From JBBDSH01 sp040905045 (GTDB lineage Bacteria > Pseudomonadota > Gammaproteobacteria > Eutrophobiales > Eutrophobiaceae): a DNA stretch of 14,553 bases. Numbering within the stretch: position 1 is the first letter of the stretch; every line of letters begins with the position of its first letter. Below the pieces are notes generated by a model that did no database searches, was not told the DNA's origin, and saw only the letters and a program-made list of their open reading frames with translations. Positions 7,187 to 14,401 of this stretch are shown here, piece by piece. Both the position numbers and the translations under genes were made by a program. Location: the NCBI GenBank assembly GCA_040905045.1, contig JBBDSH010000104.1:1-14553 (forward strand). The letters are read 5' to 3'.

Positions 7187-7269
7187 GGCCACAGAGGTCA
7201 CAGAGGACCACAGAGTGTATGCGGCGTGGGAAACAGAATTCTCTGTGTATCTCTGTGACCTCTGTGGCT
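7187..7269. repeat. CACAGAG-type inverted repeat downstream of the aspartate kinase gene
   Basis: Two 29-nt arms (7187-7215 and 7241-7269) match in inverted orientation at 25 positions, including the unbroken block GCCACAGAGGTCACAGAG. They enclose 25 nt. The element starts about 30 bp beyond the aspartate kinase stop, so it could act as a transcript-end structure, although no T-run follows. The arm itself is internally repetitive (CACAGAG units). It looks like an interspersed palindromic repeat. Confidence 0.75.
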
Positions 7270-7298
7270 AATATCAACAGAGTAACACTTGATTCAAC

Positions 7299-8738
7299 TC
7301 AGCTGGATACCGCGGCGATGGCGTATTCGTGATTGAGTGGTTCAATCAGTTCCTTGTGCAACCGGCGGACCGCCGACTCATAATCGTCTTCGGAAACGAT
7401 AAACTGCATGTCCACCTGACGCATGGATTGATGCAGCGCCAGTACGGAAATATTGGCATCGGACAGGGATTTGACCGTCTTTGCCAGTATTCCGGGGACC
7501 TGCATGTCGCTGCCGATGGCCGAGACAATGGCGACCCGTGTGGTATTGATGTCCGCATCGGGAAAGCGTTTTTCCAGTTCCTCGACGATCTTGTTGATGG
7601 TTTTCAGGTTGGTATCGACAAAATGCGTAATGGTATTGGCATTGAGATCCTTGGACATGATCTTGACCTTGCACTTTTCCAGTATCTCCAGAATGGCCTT
7701 GTCATGATGATTGGTATTGACCATGTTCTGGTCGAATACCTCGATGGCCGAGACATGGGAATGTCCCGCAATGATCTCCACCCTGGGCGTTTCACTGATG
7801 TAATCCCCCGTAATCAATGTGCCGCCGTGCTCGGGTTCAAAGGTGTTCTTGACCCTGAGCGGGATGTTGTTTTCCCGTAAGCCCCGCGCGGCCATGGGAT
7901 GGATCGCTTCCATGCCCAGGTTGGCAAGCTGGTCCGCCACATCGTAGTTGGTACGGCCGATAGGTACGGAGGCTTCTTCCCCGACAATACCGGGATCGGC
8001 ACTGCTCAGGTGATATTCCTTGTGGATGATAGCTTCCTCCGCCTTGCTGAGCACGGCGAACCGGCTGAATGTCATTTCCGTATAACCGCGGTTGAATGTC
8101 TTCATCAGGCCTTCGGAGCACTGCGTATAACCGGTGACGATGGGCAGTTCGGCATCCAGCCGGAATTGCTCCAGGGTTTTGTTGATTTTCACATCCATGG
8201 GCATGTTCGCCTGCTCGCGCCAGCCCGTCATGTCGATGAAACGGGCGTTGACGCCTTCATCGCTCAGGAGGATAGCAGTGTTGAAGGCACTGTGCGCCTC
8301 GCCGAGCGAGGAAAGCATTTCCCGGATCGTGTACAGGTGCTCCGTCAACTGGAAATGGCCGTAGGAACAGACTCTCTGCAGATCCATAAGACAACTGCGT
8401 ACGCCCTCGATGCGTTCGGTGATAAAGGAATCGGCCTGTTCGCGGATGAGTGGATTGGTGATGAGTTCCTTGTTAATAGAAAGGACATGGTCACATACTT
8501 CATCCAGCGCTTCCTGCCATGCATATTCCTTTTCGGAACTGGTGAACAGGGCATAGACACCGGGTTTGTCACTGTTTTTGTGTTCCAGCAGGCGGTCGGT
8601 GACGCCACCGTAGGCGGAAACAACGAAAATCCTGTTGTAAATGTCCTTTTTCTCCTTGCTGCGCAGGAAAATATTGTCCCTGACGGCGGGGTACTGGCTC
8701 ATGGATGTCCCGCCGATTTTTTCCACTGTGTGCGTCAC
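7299..8738 (-). CDS. ask: Aspartate kinase, ectoine-cluster type (Ask_Ect)
   Basis: This enzyme phosphorylates L-aspartate to 4-phospho-aspartate, the first step toward aspartate semialdehyde, the substrate from which EctB makes 2,4-diaminobutyrate. The 479-residue protein starts VEKIGGTSMS, the ectoine-type variant of the KFGGTS nucleotide-binding motif. The C-terminal third has two ACT-like regions, about 325-395 and 398-470, the second including VAIVSAIGSDMQVPGI. Ask_Ect enzymes are a distinct branch thought to be less sensitive to feedback by lysine or threonine; this is family knowledge and is not visible here. The start codon is GTG, supported by GAGGAA 6 nt upstream (8745-8750). It lies 101 bp after ectB with no ectC between, which is unusual. 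The two genes are probably cotranscribed. Confidence 0.92.
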   Translation of the reverse strand: MTHTVEKIGGTSMSQYPAVRDNIFLRSKEKKDIYNRIFVVSAYGGVTDRLLEHKNSDKPGVYALFTSSEKEYAWQEALDEVCDHVLSINKELITNPLIREQADSFITERIEGVRSCLMDLQRVCSYGHFQLTEHLYTIREMLSSLGEAHSAFNTAILLSDEGVNARFIDMTGWREQANMPMDVKINKTLEQFRLDAELPIVTGYTQCSEGLMKTFNRGYTEMTFSRFAVLSKAEEAIIHKEYHLSSADPGIVGEEASVPIGRTNYDVADQLANLGMEAIHPMAARGLRENNIPLRVKNTFEPEHGGTLITGDYISETPRVEIIAGHSHVSAIEVFDQNMVNTNHHDKAILEILEKCKVKIMSKDLNANTITHFVDTNLKTINKIVEELEKRFPDADINTTRVAIVSAIGSDMQVPGILAKTVKSLSDANISVLALHQSMRQVDMQFIVSEDDYESAVRRLHKELIEPLNHEYAIAAVSS

Positions 8739-8783
8739 AATCTATTCCTCGTTAATTTCGGCTTTGAATTCATTTAGCAGAGT

Positions 8784-8810
8784 ACCGGATGCCGCGCGGC
8801 GGCTTCCGGT
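8784..8810. other. Strong hairpin between ectB and ask
   Basis: The 12-nt arms ACCGGATGCCGC and GCGGCTTCCGGT pair with one mismatch around a 3-nt loop. This sits in the 101-bp spacer between ectB and the aspartate kinase gene. No T-run follows on the minus strand, so it is not a typical terminator. It could set transcript processing or stability, reduce read-through, or be an inserted palindromic repeat. Confidence 0.7.
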
Positions 8811-8839
8811 CCTCCGTGTATTGCTATACAGGCCCGTTA

Positions 8840-10120
8840 TCAGCTCGCCTTGCTCATGGCCTCGCCCATGACTTCAAAGACGCTGGCCGAGAGAATGTCG
8901 AGACCTTCATTGAGTTCCTTTTCGCTGATGGTCAGCGGACACAGGCATTTCACCACCTGATCTTCGGAACCGCTTGTTTCGATGATGAGGCTCTTCTCAA
9001 ACGACTTCCTGCAAATCTTCTTGGCGATCCAGGAAAACTCACCCTCCGGGCAGTTCAGCCCCTGCATCATGCCCCGGCCCCTGGCCTGAATCATATTTTT
9101 GCCGTGATTATCGGCGATTTCCTTCAGGCGGGTGCCCAGAATTTCACTCTTGGCCTGGATTTCCTTCTGGAAAGTATCGTCGGACCAGTAGCGCTTGAGC
9201 GCCTCGGTAGCCGTGACAAAGGCGTGGTTGTTGCCGCGGAAGGTACCGTTATGCTCGCCGGGCTTCCAGGTATCGTATTCCGGCCGGATCAGCGTCACCG
9301 CGAAGGGCAGGCCGAAGCCGCTCAGGGACTTCGACTGGGTGACGACATCGGGCTTGATGCCGGACGGCTCGAAACTGAAAAAGGTCCCGGTCCGGCCGCA
9401 ACCGGCCTGGATGTCGTCGGCGATAAGCAGCATGTCATGGGCACGGCATATCTCTTCCAGCCGTTTCAGCCATTCGTTGCGGGCAACATTGAGTCCGCCT
9501 TCGCCCTGAACGGCCTCGACAATGGCCGCGGCGGGCGGATCGATGCCGCTGCTGGGGTCGTTCAGCATGGCCTCAAGCAGGTCCAGGGTGTCGAAATCGT
9601 CGCCCAGATAGCGATCATAGGGCATGTGCGTGACACCGGTCAGGGGGATACCGGAAGCACCGCGATGATGTTCATTGCCGGTAGCGGACATGGCGCCCAG
9701 GGAGACACCGTGAAAGCCGTTGGTAAAGGCGATGATATTGTGGCGGCCGGTGACATTGCGGGCGATTTTGAGGGCCGCCTCGACGGTGTTGGTGCCCGTG
9801 GGACCGGTGAACTGGACCATGTAGTCCATACCCCGGGGTTCCAGGATCAGGCTGTTGAGGGCGGTAAGAAATTCTTCCTTGGCCCGGGTGTGCATGTCCA
9901 GGCCGTGGGCGATGCCGTCGTTCTGGATGTACTCCAGCAGCTTTTCCTTGAAATAGGGGTTGTTATGGCCGTAATTCAGGGTGCCGGCACCGGCCAGAAA
10001 GTCCAGGTAGGCGTTGCCGTCCACATCATAGAGATAGCTGCCGCGGGCCTTGTCAAAGACCACGGGGAAGGACTCGGCGTAGCTTTGCACCGAAGATTCG
10101 ACTTGTTCAAAAATATCCAT
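8840..10120 (-). CDS. ectB: L-2,4-diaminobutyrate:2-oxoglutarate transaminase (EctB)
   Basis: This PLP-dependent class III aminotransferase converts aspartate 4-semialdehyde plus glutamate to L-2,4-diaminobutyrate, the first dedicated step of ectoine synthesis. Its 426 residues align along their whole length with Halomonas EctB, sharing LAGAGTLNYGHN (42-53), GPTGTNTVEAALK (106-118), FTNGFHGVSLGAMSATGN (132-149), the cofactor-binding LLIADDIQAGCGRTG (231-245), and SKSLSGFGLPFA with the PLP lysine at about 264. The C-terminal LIIETSGSEDQVVKCLCPLTI also fits. The ATG follows AAGG about 8 nt upstream. No ectA precedes it and no ectC follows it. The upstream regulator gene is divergent. EctB itself looks intact and functional. 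Confidence 0.95.
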   Translation of the reverse strand: MDIFEQVESSVQSYAESFPVVFDKARGSYLYDVDGNAYLDFLAGAGTLNYGHNNPYFKEKLLEYIQNDGIAHGLDMHTRAKEEFLTALNSLILEPRGMDYMVQFTGPTGTNTVEAALKIARNVTGRHNIIAFTNGFHGVSLGAMSATGNEHHRGASGIPLTGVTHMPYDRYLGDDFDTLDLLEAMLNDPSSGIDPPAAAIVEAVQGEGGLNVARNEWLKRLEEICRAHDMLLIADDIQAGCGRTGTFFSFEPSGIKPDVVTQSKSLSGFGLPFAVTLIRPEYDTWKPGEHNGTFRGNNHAFVTATEALKRYWSDDTFQKEIQAKSEILGTRLKEIADNHGKNMIQARGRGMMQGLNCPEGEFSWIAKKICRKSFEKSLIIETSGSEDQVVKCLCPLTISEKELNEGLDILSASVFEVMGEAMSKAS

Positions 10121-10130
10121 CGTTTTGACC

Positions 10131-10415
10131 TTAAAGTAGGGTGTTGGTTGATTGTATTGTGATTAATTCTGGCAGTTCTGTGTACCCGACGATACCGATT
10201 TCCGGAGCCCTTTCATCGGGCCTGTATATATTAAGTATAGAACCTTTCCGCCTCCCGGGATTAACACTTGGCCGGTAATTTTGCACTGCATCACGCCGAT
10301 TGAAATCGTACGCCTGGAAGAGGGTATTGCGGCCACCCTGGCCGGCTGATATTGCAGAACGCCGGTTCGGGACCGTTCCTTTGTCGGGGAGCTTCTTCGT
10401 CACCGATTCAGGCAT
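10131..10415 (-). CDS. Doubtful 94-codon open frame ahead of ectB
   Basis: An open frame of 94 codons ends 10 bp before the ectB start, with its TAA overlapping the ectB ribosome-binding region. It sits where ectA would normally be. I recognise no similarity to EctA or any other protein: the sequence is rich in Arg, Asn and Pro and has no clear hydrophobic core or motif. No Shine-Dalgarno sequence precedes its ATG. It may be chance coding in a long leader, a leader peptide, or a relic too decayed to identify. Confidence 0.15.
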   Translation of the reverse strand: MPESVTKKLPDKGTVPNRRSAISAGQGGRNTLFQAYDFNRRDAVQNYRPSVNPGRRKGSILNIYRPDERAPEIGIVGYTELPELITIQSTNTLL

Positions 10416-10447
10416 TGAAACTGTGGATGGGTATTAAAACATAAAAT

Positions 10448-10465
10448 CATTTAGAATACTAATCA
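10448..10465. promoter_or_regulatory. Candidate EctR operator (8-2-8 pseudopalindrome)
   Basis: CATTTAGA-AT-ACTAATCA consists of two 8-bp half-sites (CATTTAGA and, inverted, TGATTAGT) separated by 2 bp. From memory, the site published for EctR1 of Methylomicrobium alcaliphilum is TATTTAGT-GT-ACTATATA, with the same 8-2-8 layout and a shared ATTTAG/ACTA core. Its position between ectR and ectB, overlapping a -10-like box, fits repression of ectB. Confidence 0.5.
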
Positions 10466-10488
10466 TATTTCGAGCGACCGGATGTTAA
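10462..10488 (-). promoter_or_regulatory. Candidate ectB promoter
   Basis: On the minus strand TTAACA (10483-10488) and TATGAT (10462-10467) each match 5 of 6 consensus bases. The spacer is only 15 bp, shorter than the usual 16-18. The -10 box overlaps the candidate EctR operator. Use of this promoter would leave a leader of about 330 nt before ectB. Confidence 0.35.
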
Positions 10489-10513
10489 GCAGTTCTAATA
10501 ATAAACTACAACT

Positions 10514-10528
10514 ACTTGTATTATAAGT
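10514..10528. promoter_or_regulatory. AT-rich near-palindrome between ectR and ectB
   Basis: ACTTGTATTATAAGT is a 15-bp palindrome with one mismatched pair. Read on the minus strand it includes TATAAT, so it may be a second -10 box for ectB or a second regulator site. The 10416-10657 stretch around it is clearly more AT-rich than the surrounding genes, as expected of a regulatory region. Confidence 0.3.
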
Positions 10529-10615
10529 CTATATAAGATAGTATTCAGTGATTGCCAGCACATTCAATGCATAGTGCTGTTGATATTAACGGCGTCAGAA
10601 GAATGTCGGGATACT

Positions 10616-10621
10616 TATAAT
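10616..10621 (+). promoter_or_regulatory. Candidate -10 box for ectR
   Basis: A perfect TATAAT lies 36 bp before the chosen ectR start codon. No good -35 hexamer is found 16-18 bp upstream, so this is weak evidence for a promoter. Confidence 0.3.
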
Positions 10622-10657
10622 CCTCTTATCTTAATAACAGCGTTTCAGGTCAGATTC

Positions 10658-11185
10658 ATGAACGGAATACAGATAGAACATTACGAAGAACTGCTGGTGG
10701 CGCTACGCCGGGTGAGCCGGGCAACGGACCTGCATTCCCGGCAGTTAATCAAAACCTTCGGCCTGACGGCGCCGCAGTTGCTGATCCTCCGCAACATCCG
10801 CAATGAATACGCAGCCACGGCCTCCAACCTGGCCAGAAGCATCAGCCTCAGTCAGGCCACCGTCACGAATGTTCTGGATCGCCTGGAAAAAAGGGGCCTG
10901 ATCCGGCGCAGTCGCTCCACCGAGGACAAACGTAAGGTTAATGTACTGCTGACGGAAAAAGGGGTTGAACTGCTGAAAAAGGCGCCGGGTCCGTTTCAGG
11001 AATCCTTCATTGAGCGCTTCCGGAAATTGCCGGAATGGGAACAGTTGATGATCCTGTCCTCGGTACAGAAGATCGCGGACATGATGGACACGGAAGAACC
11101 GGACGTTGCGACGGCGGTGGACATGGACGGCCCGAGACTTCACCTCACGGCCAGAGCTCCGGATATGGAGGAAACCACAAAATAG
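10658..11185 (+). CDS. ectR: MarR-family transcriptional regulator, EctR1-like
   Basis: This is a winged-helix MarR regulator, probably a homodimer that represses the divergent ectB-ask genes. From the chosen ATG it has 175 residues. The N-terminal dimerisation helix HYEELLVALRRVSRATDLHSRQL leads into the DNA-binding helices SNLARSISLSQATVTNVLDRLEKRG (about 60-85) and the wing RSRSTEDKRKVNVLLTEKG (about 87-105). The C-terminal dimerisation helices follow, and the last 30 residues look disordered. The N-terminus reads like EctR1 of methylotrophic ectoine producers. The frame stays open from a GTG at 10574, but that extension crosses the likely promoter, so MNGIQIEHYEELL is the better start. 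The Shine-Dalgarno sequence is weak (CAGG). The signal it senses is unknown. Confidence 0.88.
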   Translation: MNGIQIEHYEELLVALRRVSRATDLHSRQLIKTFGLTAPQLLILRNIRNEYAATASNLARSISLSQATVTNVLDRLEKRGLIRRSRSTEDKRKVNVLLTEKGVELLKKAPGPFQESFIERFRKLPEWEQLMILSSVQKIADMMDTEEPDVATAVDMDGPRLHLTARAPDMEETTK

Positions 11186-11338
11186 CCGCGCTGTCTGTCG
11201 TCGCCGCTATTCCCCGGATGAATTCCCGCCTTCCGCCGTATTCCTGAAAATTCGCGAAGCACCGATCCGAAACCGTTGACTGACAGGTTATGATGGCAGA
11301 GTTTTCCTCACTGGCGGACAATCATTCCATACAAGAAC

Positions 11339-11983
11339 ATGAAGAACTCTGAATTTGACCCTGGTTGCCGGGACTGTCCGCGCCTGTCCGGCTTTCTCGA
11401 TCAGGTGCGGCTCGATTACCCGGATTACCACGCCGCCCCGGTTCCGCCCTTCGGCAGCCGCCAGCCGCGGCTGGTTGTGGTCGGTCTGGCGCCGGGCATG
11501 CACGGTGCCAATGCCACGGGCCGGCCCTTTACCGGCGATTACGCCGGCATCCTGCTGTACCAGACCCTCTACGAATACGGCTTCAGCAACCGGCCCGTGG
11601 CCGAATCCCTGAACGACGGGCTGAAGCTGCGCAACTGCCGTATCACCAACGCCGTCAAATGCCTGCCGCCGCAGAACAAGCCCACGGGCGCGGAGATCCG
11701 CACCTGCAACCGCTATTTGCGCCGGGAACTGGCCGGGCTGCGGGGGCGGGTGGTGATCCTGGCCCTGGGACGCATCGCCCATGAAGCGGTATTACGTGCC
11801 CGGGACAGGAAACTGCGGGACTATCCTTTCGGCCACGGTGCCTGCCACCAGCTGGACAAGGATCGCTATCTGCTTGCCTCCTATCACTGCAGCCGCTACA
11901 ACACCCAGACGCGGCGGCTGACGCCGGCCATGTTCCGGGCAATTTTCGATAAAGTACATGAATTATTAGCTATAACTAATTAA
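11339..11983 (+). CDS. Uracil-DNA glycosylase, family 5 (UDGb)-like, Fe-S type
   Basis: This DNA-repair enzyme should excise uracil, and perhaps other deaminated bases, from DNA. It has 214 residues. The active-site motif GLAPGMHGANATGRPFTGD (49-67) lacks the catalytic Asp or Glu of families 1 and 4 and matches the UDGb pattern. The second motif HCSRYNTQTRRLT (183-195) corresponds to the UDGb HPSxxNTxTxRLT loop, with Cys in place of Pro. Four cysteines (C10, C13, C108, C123) are placed as the 4Fe-4S ligands of this superfamily. The gene ends 5 bp before uvrC, so the two are likely cotranscribed. The gap to ectR (153 bp) shows no obvious promoter or terminator. The Shine-Dalgarno sequence is weak. 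Assignment to family 5 rather than 4 rests on these motifs. Confidence 0.85.
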   Translation: MKNSEFDPGCRDCPRLSGFLDQVRLDYPDYHAAPVPPFGSRQPRLVVVGLAPGMHGANATGRPFTGDYAGILLYQTLYEYGFSNRPVAESLNDGLKLRNCRITNAVKCLPPQNKPTGAEIRTCNRYLRRELAGLRGRVVILALGRIAHEAVLRARDRKLRDYPFGHGACHQLDKDRYLLASYHCSRYNTQTRRLTPAMFRAIFDKVHELLAITN

Positions 11984-11988
11984 TAATA

Positions 11989-13812
11989 ATGGAGTTTAAT
12001 TCGAAATCTTTCATCAAAAGCCTGACCTCGCGACCGGGCGTCTACCGCATGCTGGACGAGTCCGGCACGGTCATTTACGTGGGCAAAGCTGCCAACCTGA
12101 AGAAGCGTGTCGGCAGCTACTTCGGCCGCACGGCGGACTCGCCCAAGACCCGCGCCATGGTGAAGCAGATCCGGGACATCCAGGTCACTGTCACGCGCAC
12201 GGAAGGCGAGGCACTGCTGCTGGAGAGCAATCTCATCAAGGAGCTGCGGCCGCGCTACAATGTCTTCTTCCGCGACGACAAGAGCTATCCCTATCTGTAC
12301 CTGAATACCCGTCACGATTTCCCGCGCCTGAGCTTCTACCGTGGCGCACGTGGCGGCAAGGGCCGTTATTTCGGGCCGTTCCCCGGCGCCGGCGCGGCCC
12401 GGCAGACGTTGAACCTCACTCAGAAACTGTTCCGTCTCCGCCAGTGCGACGACACCTTCTTCCGCAACCGCAGCCGGCCCTGCCTGCAATACCAGATCAA
12501 GCGGTGCTCGGCGCCCTGTGTGGGCTACATCGATATTGAGGAATACCGCCGCGATATGGACAACGCGGTGCTGTTCCTGGAAGGGCGCAATGAAGAAGTC
12601 ATTGATGCGCTGCTGCGGCCCATGCAGGAGGCCTCGGAAAAACTGGAATTCGAACGGGCGGCGCAGTACCGGGACCGGATCGCCAGCCTCCGCCGCATCC
12701 AGGAATCCCGGCACATCACGGCCCCGGCCGGGGAATCAGATATCATCGCCTGCAGCATCCACGCCGGCCGGGCCTGCGTGCAGGTCTTTTATATCCGCGG
12801 CGGCCGCAATCTGGGCAACAAATCCTGGTTTCCCAGGCATAATCCGGAAGAAACGGAAGACGCCATTATCGGCGCCTTTCTGTCCCAGCATTACCTGGAC
12901 GAGAGACAGGAACGCACCATCCCGCCGGACATTTATATGAGCCACAAACCGGAAGACGCACCCTTGCTGGAAAAGGTGCTGACGGAAAAGGCCGGCCGGC
13001 CGGTGCGCCTGCGCCGGCCCGGGCGCGGCAGCCGGGCGCGCTGGCTGGACATGGCCCGGGAGAACGCCGACATCGCCCTGCGCCACGAACTCTCCAGAAA
13101 CGCCAAATACGCCGAGCGCCTGGACCAGTTACGGGATCTCCTGCGGATGGAGGAAGCGGTGGAACGGGTGGAGTGTTTCGATATCAGCCACACCGGCGGC
13201 GAGGCGACGGTGGCCTCGTGCGTGGTGTTCGGCGCGGAAGGCGCGATCAAATCCGATTACCGGCGTTTCAATATCGAGGACATCACCGCCGGTGACGACG
13301 TCGCCGCCATGCGTCAGGTTATACAGCGGCGTTATACGCGCATCAAGAAGGAAGAGGGCGTGCTGCCGGACGTGATCCTTATCGACGGCGGCAAAGGCCA
13401 GGTGGGCGGTGTCCGCGAGATGCTTGCAGAACTGCAGCTGGATGATCTGACCATCATGGGCGTGGCCAAGGGGCCATCCAGAAAACCCGGCCTGGAAACT
13501 CTGGTATTATCGGACGGCCGTCATGACATGCGGCTGGAATCCACGTCACCGGTCCTGCATCTGATCCAGGAAATCCGGGACGAGGCGCACCGGTTTGCCA
13601 TCACCGGTCATCGCCAGCGCCGCGGCAGGAAACGCAATACCTCACCGCTGGAAGGCATAGAGGGCATCGGCAGTAAACGCCGCCAGCAGTTGATACGGCA
13701 TTTCGGCGGCCTGCAGGGTATCGAGCGTGCCGGCATCGAGGATCTTGCCAAGGTCAGCGGGATCAATAAGAATCTTGCTCGTAAAATCTACGATACGTTT
13801 CATAATCAATAA
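11989..13812 (+). CDS. uvrC: Excinuclease ABC subunit C
   Basis: UvrC makes the two incisions flanking a lesion during nucleotide excision repair, acting with UvrB. It has 607 residues, against 610 in E. coli. The N-terminal GIY-YIG nuclease (PGVYRMLDESGTVIYVGKA, about 16-34) makes the 3' cut. A UVR motif (EKLEFERAAQYRDRI, about 215-229) binds UvrB. The RNase H-like domain (ECFDISHTGGEATVASCVVF, about 395-414; VILIDGGKGQVGG, about 462-474; RDEAHRFAITGHR, about 530-542) makes the 5' cut. The C-terminal helix-hairpin-helix pair (about 555-605) binds DNA. All catalytic blocks are intact. The start is preceded by TAATAATA with no Shine-Dalgarno sequence, which suggests translation coupled to the upstream glycosylase gene. 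Confidence 0.98.
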   Translation: MEFNSKSFIKSLTSRPGVYRMLDESGTVIYVGKAANLKKRVGSYFGRTADSPKTRAMVKQIRDIQVTVTRTEGEALLLESNLIKELRPRYNVFFRDDKSYPYLYLNTRHDFPRLSFYRGARGGKGRYFGPFPGAGAARQTLNLTQKLFRLRQCDDTFFRNRSRPCLQYQIKRCSAPCVGYIDIEEYRRDMDNAVLFLEGRNEEVIDALLRPMQEASEKLEFERAAQYRDRIASLRRIQESRHITAPAGESDIIACSIHAGRACVQVFYIRGGRNLGNKSWFPRHNPEETEDAIIGAFLSQHYLDERQERTIPPDIYMSHKPEDAPLLEKVLTEKAGRPVRLRRPGRGSRARWLDMARENADIALRHELSRNAKYAERLDQLRDLLRMEEAVERVECFDISHTGGEATVASCVVFGAEGAIKSDYRRFNIEDITAGDDVAAMRQVIQRRYTRIKKEEGVLPDVILIDGGKGQVGGVREMLAELQLDDLTIMGVAKGPSRKPGLETLVLSDGRHDMRLESTSPVLHLIQEIRDEAHRFAITGHRQRRGRKRNTSPLEGIEGIGSKRRQQLIRHFGGLQGIERAGIEDLAKVSGINKNLARKIYDTFHNQ

Positions 13813-13814
13813 CA

Positions 13815-14378
13815 ATGAATATTCCCAACAGCCTGACCCTGCTGCGCATCGTCCTCATCCCCGTCTTTGTGCTGGTATTTTATCTGCCGTTCAAGGGCAG
13901 CAACCTGCTGGCCTGCGGCATATTCACCCTGGCCGCCTTGACCGACATGCTGGACGGCTATCTGGCACGGAAACTGGGCCAGATCTCGAAACTGGGCGCT
14001 TTTCTGGATCCGGTGGCCGACAAACTCATGGTGGCGGTGGTGCTGGTCCTGCTGGTACAGCAGGATCCCCGGGTACTGCTGGCCCTGCCGGCGGCGGTCA
14101 TCATCGGCCGGGAAATCACCGTCTCGGCGCTGCGGGAATGGATGGCCGAGTTGGGCGCCGGCAGCAAGGTGGCCGTGTCCGTTTACGGCAAGATCAAGAC
14201 CATTGCCCAGATGGTGGCCCTGATCCTGCTCATCTTCCGGGATGATGTCGGTCCGGTTCCCGTCTACGATATCGGTCTGGTGCTGCTTTACATCGCCGCT
14301 GCGCTGACACTCTGGTCCATGGTCCAGTATCTTGCCGGCGCCTGGCCGCGCCTGCGGGAGTCGGGCCGAAACGAATAG
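13815..14378 (+). CDS. pgsA: CDP-diacylglycerol-glycerol-3-phosphate 3-phosphatidyltransferase
   Basis: This inner-membrane enzyme makes phosphatidylglycerophosphate, the committed precursor of phosphatidylglycerol and cardiolipin. Its 187 residues (182 in E. coli) start with the standard MNIPNSLTLLRI. The CDP-alcohol phosphotransferase signature D-x2-DG-x2-AR-x8-G-x3-D-x3-D is complete (DMLDGYLARKLG, then GAFLDPVADK, about residues 43-71). Several hydrophobic helices cover the rest. The gene begins 2 bp after the uvrC stop and has no visible Shine-Dalgarno sequence, so it is probably translated by coupling to uvrC. The uvrC-pgsA pairing is conserved in gammaproteobacteria. Confidence 0.97.
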   Translation: MNIPNSLTLLRIVLIPVFVLVFYLPFKGSNLLACGIFTLAALTDMLDGYLARKLGQISKLGAFLDPVADKLMVAVVLVLLVQQDPRVLLALPAAVIIGREITVSALREWMAELGAGSKVAVSVYGKIKTIAQMVALILLIFRDDVGPVPVYDIGLVLLYIAAALTLWSMVQYLAGAWPRLRESGRNE

Positions 14379-14401
14379 CAGTGTAGTCAAAAGTATCACC
14401 C

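Noticed and set aside
8789..10162. A 457-codon open frame on the plus strand opposite ectB
   Set aside because: It is the antisense shadow of a clearly conserved gene, rich in Gly, Ala and His as expected of reversed GC-rich codons, and shows no recognisable domain.
10574..10657. GTG start giving the MarR protein 28 more residues
   Set aside because: The extension covers the TATAAT-like box and has no family counterpart. The MNGIQIEHYEELL start fits EctR-type proteins.
11276..11294. TTGACT and TATGAT as a promoter of the glycosylase gene
   Set aside because: The two boxes are only 7 bp apart, far too close for a sigma-70 promoter.
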